Shown: piece by piece, positions 61,929 to 64,000 of the stretch
How positions within the stretch are numbered: the first letter of the stretch is position 1
Layout of the letters: every line of letters starts with the position of its first letter
DNA from: Paraburkholderia sp. BL21I4N1
GTDB lineage: Bacteria > Pseudomonadota > Gammaproteobacteria > Burkholderiales > Burkholderiaceae
Length of the DNA: 64,000 nucleotides
NCBI RefSeq assembly: GCF_002973525.1
Contig: NZ_PVEN01000002.1
Coordinates: 1-64,000, forward strand
Direction of reading: 5' to 3'
Notes under the pieces: model-generated
What the model was told of the DNA's origin: nothing
Seen by the model: only the letters and a program-made list of their open reading frames with translations
Databases searched by the model: none
Made by a program: the position numbers and the translations under genes

Positions 61929-64000
61929 ATGAGCGAGACCCGCAGCGAGACCCCCAGCGAGACCCCGAGCGACACCCTCTCCAAAAGCTTCGAACCCCAC
62001 ACCATCGAAGCCCACTGGGGCCCTGAATGGGAAAAACGCGCCTACGCCGCGCCCTCATTCGACGGGAATAAGAAAGACTTCTCGATCCAGCTGCCGCCGC
62101 CGAACGTCACGGGCACCCTGCACATGGGCCACGCCTTCAACCAGACGATCATGGACGGCCTCACCCGCTATCACCGCATGCTCGGCGAAAACACCCTGTG
62201 GGTGCCGGGCACCGACCACGCGGGGATCGCCACGCAGATCGTCGTCGAACGTCAACTCGACGCGCAAGGCGTGTCGCGCCATGACCTCGGCCGCGAAAAA
62301 TTCGTCGAACGCGTCTGGGAATGGAAACAGGAGTCCGGCTCGACCATCACGAACCAGGTCCGTCGCCTCGGCGCCTCGATCGACTGGTCGCGCGAATATT
62401 TCACGATGGACGACAAAATGTCGACCGCCGTGCGCGACGTGTTCGTCCGCCTGTATGAACAAGGCCTGATCTATCGCGGCAAACGCCTCGTCAACTGGGA
62501 CCCGGTGCTGATGACGGCCGTGTCCGACCTCGAAGTGGCCAGCGAAGAAGAAAACGGCTTCCTCTGGCACATCCAGTACCCGCTCACCGATGGCTCGGGC
62601 CATCTGACGGTCGCGACCACCCGCCCGGAAACCATGCTCGGCGACACCGCCGTGATGGTCCATCCGGAAGACGAACGCTACGCGCACCTGATCGGCAAGA
62701 CGGTCACGCTGCCGCTGTCGGGCCGCGCAGTACCCATCATCGCCGACGACTACGTCGACCGCGAGTTCGGTACCGGCGTCGTCAAGGTCACGCCCGCGCA
62801 CGACCAGAACGACTACGCGGTCGGCCAGCGTCACAACCTGCCGATGATCGAAATCCTCACGCTCGACGCGAAGATCAACGACAACGCACCGGAAAAATAC
62901 CGCGGCCTCGACCGTTTCGACGCCCGCAAGCAAGTGGTGGCGGACCTCGAAGCGCTCGGCGTGCTCGAATCGGTCAAGCCGCACAAGCTGATGGTGCCGC
63001 GCGGCGACCGCACGAATGTCATCATCGAGCCGATGCTGACGGACCAGTGGTTCGTCGCCATGAGCAAGCCGGCGCCGGAAGGCACCTTCAATCCGGGCAA
63101 ATCGATCGCCGACACCGCGCTGGACGTGGTCCGCAGTGGCGAGATCAAGTTCGTGCCGGAAAACTGGTCGACCACGTACTACCAGTGGCTCGAAAACATC
63201 CAGGACTGGTGCATCTCGCGCCAACTCTGGTGGGGCCATCAGATCCCGGCGTGGTACGGCGAAAACGGCGAGATCTTCGTCGCGAAGACCGAAGAAGACG
63301 CCCGCGCCAAAGCCACGGCAGCCGGCTACACGGGGGCGTTGAAGCGCGACGAAGACGTGCTCGACACGTGGTTCTCGTCGGCGCTGGTGCCGTTCTCGTC
63401 GCTCGGCTGGCCGAACGAAACGCCGGAGCTGAAGCATTTCATGCCGTCGTCGGTGCTGGTCACCGGTTTCGACATCATCTTCTTCTGGGTCGCGCGCATG
63501 GTCATGATGACCACGCACTTCACCGGCAAGGTGCCGTTCGACACGGTCTACGTGCACGGTCTGGTGCGCGACGCCGAAGGCCAGAAGATGTCGAAGAGCA
63601 AGGGCAATACGCTCGACCCGATCGACATCGTCGACGGTATCGACCTCGACACGCTGGTCGCCAAGCGCACCACCGGCCTGATGAATCCAAAGCAGGCCGC
63701 ATCGATCGAAAAGAAAACCCGCAAGGAATTCCCGGACGGCATTCCGGCGTTCGGCACCGACGCGCTGCGTTTCACGATGGCCTCCATGGCCACGCTCGGC
63801 CGCAACGTCAACTTCGACCTGGCGCGCTGCGAAGGCTATCGCAACTTCTGCAACAAGCTGTGGAATGCCACCCGTTTCGTGCTGATGAACTGCGAAGGCC
63901 ACGATTGCGGCTTCGAGCAGCCGGCCCAGTGCGGCGAGTGCGGCCCGGACGGCCATCTGCATTTCTCGCAGGCCGACTACTGGATCGTCTCGCGCCTACA
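61929..64000 (+). CDS. valS: Valyl-tRNA synthetase (3' end off window)
   Basis: The reading frame starts at ATG 61929 and is open to the right edge (690 codons seen of an expected ~950). It is a class I synthetase: [21 protein letters not shown] contains the HIGH-type HMGH. The editing region has [15 protein letters not shown] and the KMSKS loop is [27 protein letters not shown] is also canonical. The first 16 residues are a short ETPS-type repeat before the conserved start region. The anticodon-binding and coiled-coil parts lie beyond the window. Confidence 0.96.
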   Translation, partial: MSETRSETPSETPSDTLSKSFEPHTIEAHWGPEWEKRAYAAPSFDGNKKDFSIQLPPPNVTGTLHMGHAFNQTIMDGLTRYHRMLGENTLWVPGTDHAGIATQIVVERQLDAQGVSRHDLGREKFVERVWEWKQESGSTITNQVRRLGASIDWSREYFTMDDKMSTAVRDVFVRLYEQGLIYRGKRLVNWDPVLMTAVSDLEVASEEENGFLWHIQYPLTDGSGHLTVATTRPETMLGDTAVMVHPEDERYAHLIGKTVTLPLSGRAVPIIADDYVDREFGTGVVKVTPAHDQNDYAVGQRHNLPMIEILTLDAKINDNAPEKYRGLDRFDARKQVVADLEALGVLESVKPHKLMVPRGDRTNVIIEPMLTDQWFVAMSKPAPEGTFNPGKSIADTALDVVRSGEIKFVPENWSTTYYQWLENIQDWCISRQLWWGHQIPAWYGENGEIFVAKTEEDARAKATAAGYTGALKRDEDVLDTWFSSALVPFSSLGWPNETPELKHFMPSSVLVTGFDIIFFWVARMVMMTTHFTGKVPFDTVYVHGLVRDAEGQKMSKSKGNTLDPIDIVDGIDLDTLVAKRTTGLMNPKQAASIEKKTRKEFPDGIPAFGTDALRFTMASMATLGRNVNFDLARCEGYRNFCNKLWNATRFVLMNCEGHDCGFEQPAQCGECGPDGHLHFSQADYWIVSRL

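Overview
The window is high-GC DNA with gene content typical of Burkholderiales, most likely a Paraburkholderia-type chromosome. Pointers are the glnS, alaS and valS sequences, a bifunctional IolC, the paired acid phosphatase/phospholipase and di-haem peroxidase, and many LysR regulators. Genus is inferred from gene content; no rRNA or complete tRNA is present.

Layout. (1) 1-6423: right end of an integrative element, all genes on the minus strand: tyrosine integrase, AlpA-like DNA-binding protein, small translationally coupled genes, replication-type genes with embedded repeat clusters, and hypothetical genes running off the left edge. It ends in a 53-bp 3' fragment of a tRNA-Arg(UCU) gene. 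A shorter second copy of the tRNA end at 8132-8157 brackets a Kelch-repeat lipoprotein gene, so a second unit appears to lie in tandem. (2) 8.2-23.6 kb: chromosomal backbone: DUF427 protein, AcpA/phospholipase C-like lipoprotein divergent from a di-haem peroxidase (possible Pho boxes between), surface antigen, NUDIX, GltI-like binding protein, glnS, ggt, serine hydrolase, CaiB-type CoA transferase and alaS. (3) 23.8-32.9 kb: LysR/MFS divergent pair (the MFS carries a 15-bp minisatellite), a decayed threonine aldolase, NUDIX, thioesterase and a branched-chain-type ABC transporter operon lacking a binding protein, then another LysR. (4) 33-46 kb: mixed accessory genes. The most interesting is a two-gene, visibly AT-richer cassette (34407-36626): a winged-helix protein abutting an HExxH protein with a C-terminal cysteine cluster. 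There is also a TetR/FAD-monooxygenase pair with near-canonical tetO operators, and an ABC-F ATPase preceded by a 28-codon leader peptide with a strong ribosome binding site. (5) 46.3-48.7 kb: an 801-aa lipoprotein built from two homologous halves. (6) 48.7-61.2 kb: a complete-looking myo-inositol locus: binding protein, permease, ATPase, iolC, iolD, iolE and iolB on the minus strand, with an RpiR-type regulator, iolG and a second Gfo/Idh/MocA dehydrogenase divergent on the plus strand. (7) 61.2-64 kb: a long inverted repeat with no gene, then the start of valS, cut by the window edge.

How it works together. The inositol block imports myo-inositol, oxidises it with IolG, then dehydrates (IolE), cleaves the ring (IolD), isomerises (IolB), and phosphorylates and splits the product (IolC). 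The RpiR regulator sits between the import/catabolic operon and the dehydrogenases. The iolA (malonate semialdehyde dehydrogenase) step is not in the window. The remaining backbone genes are largely independent transcription units.
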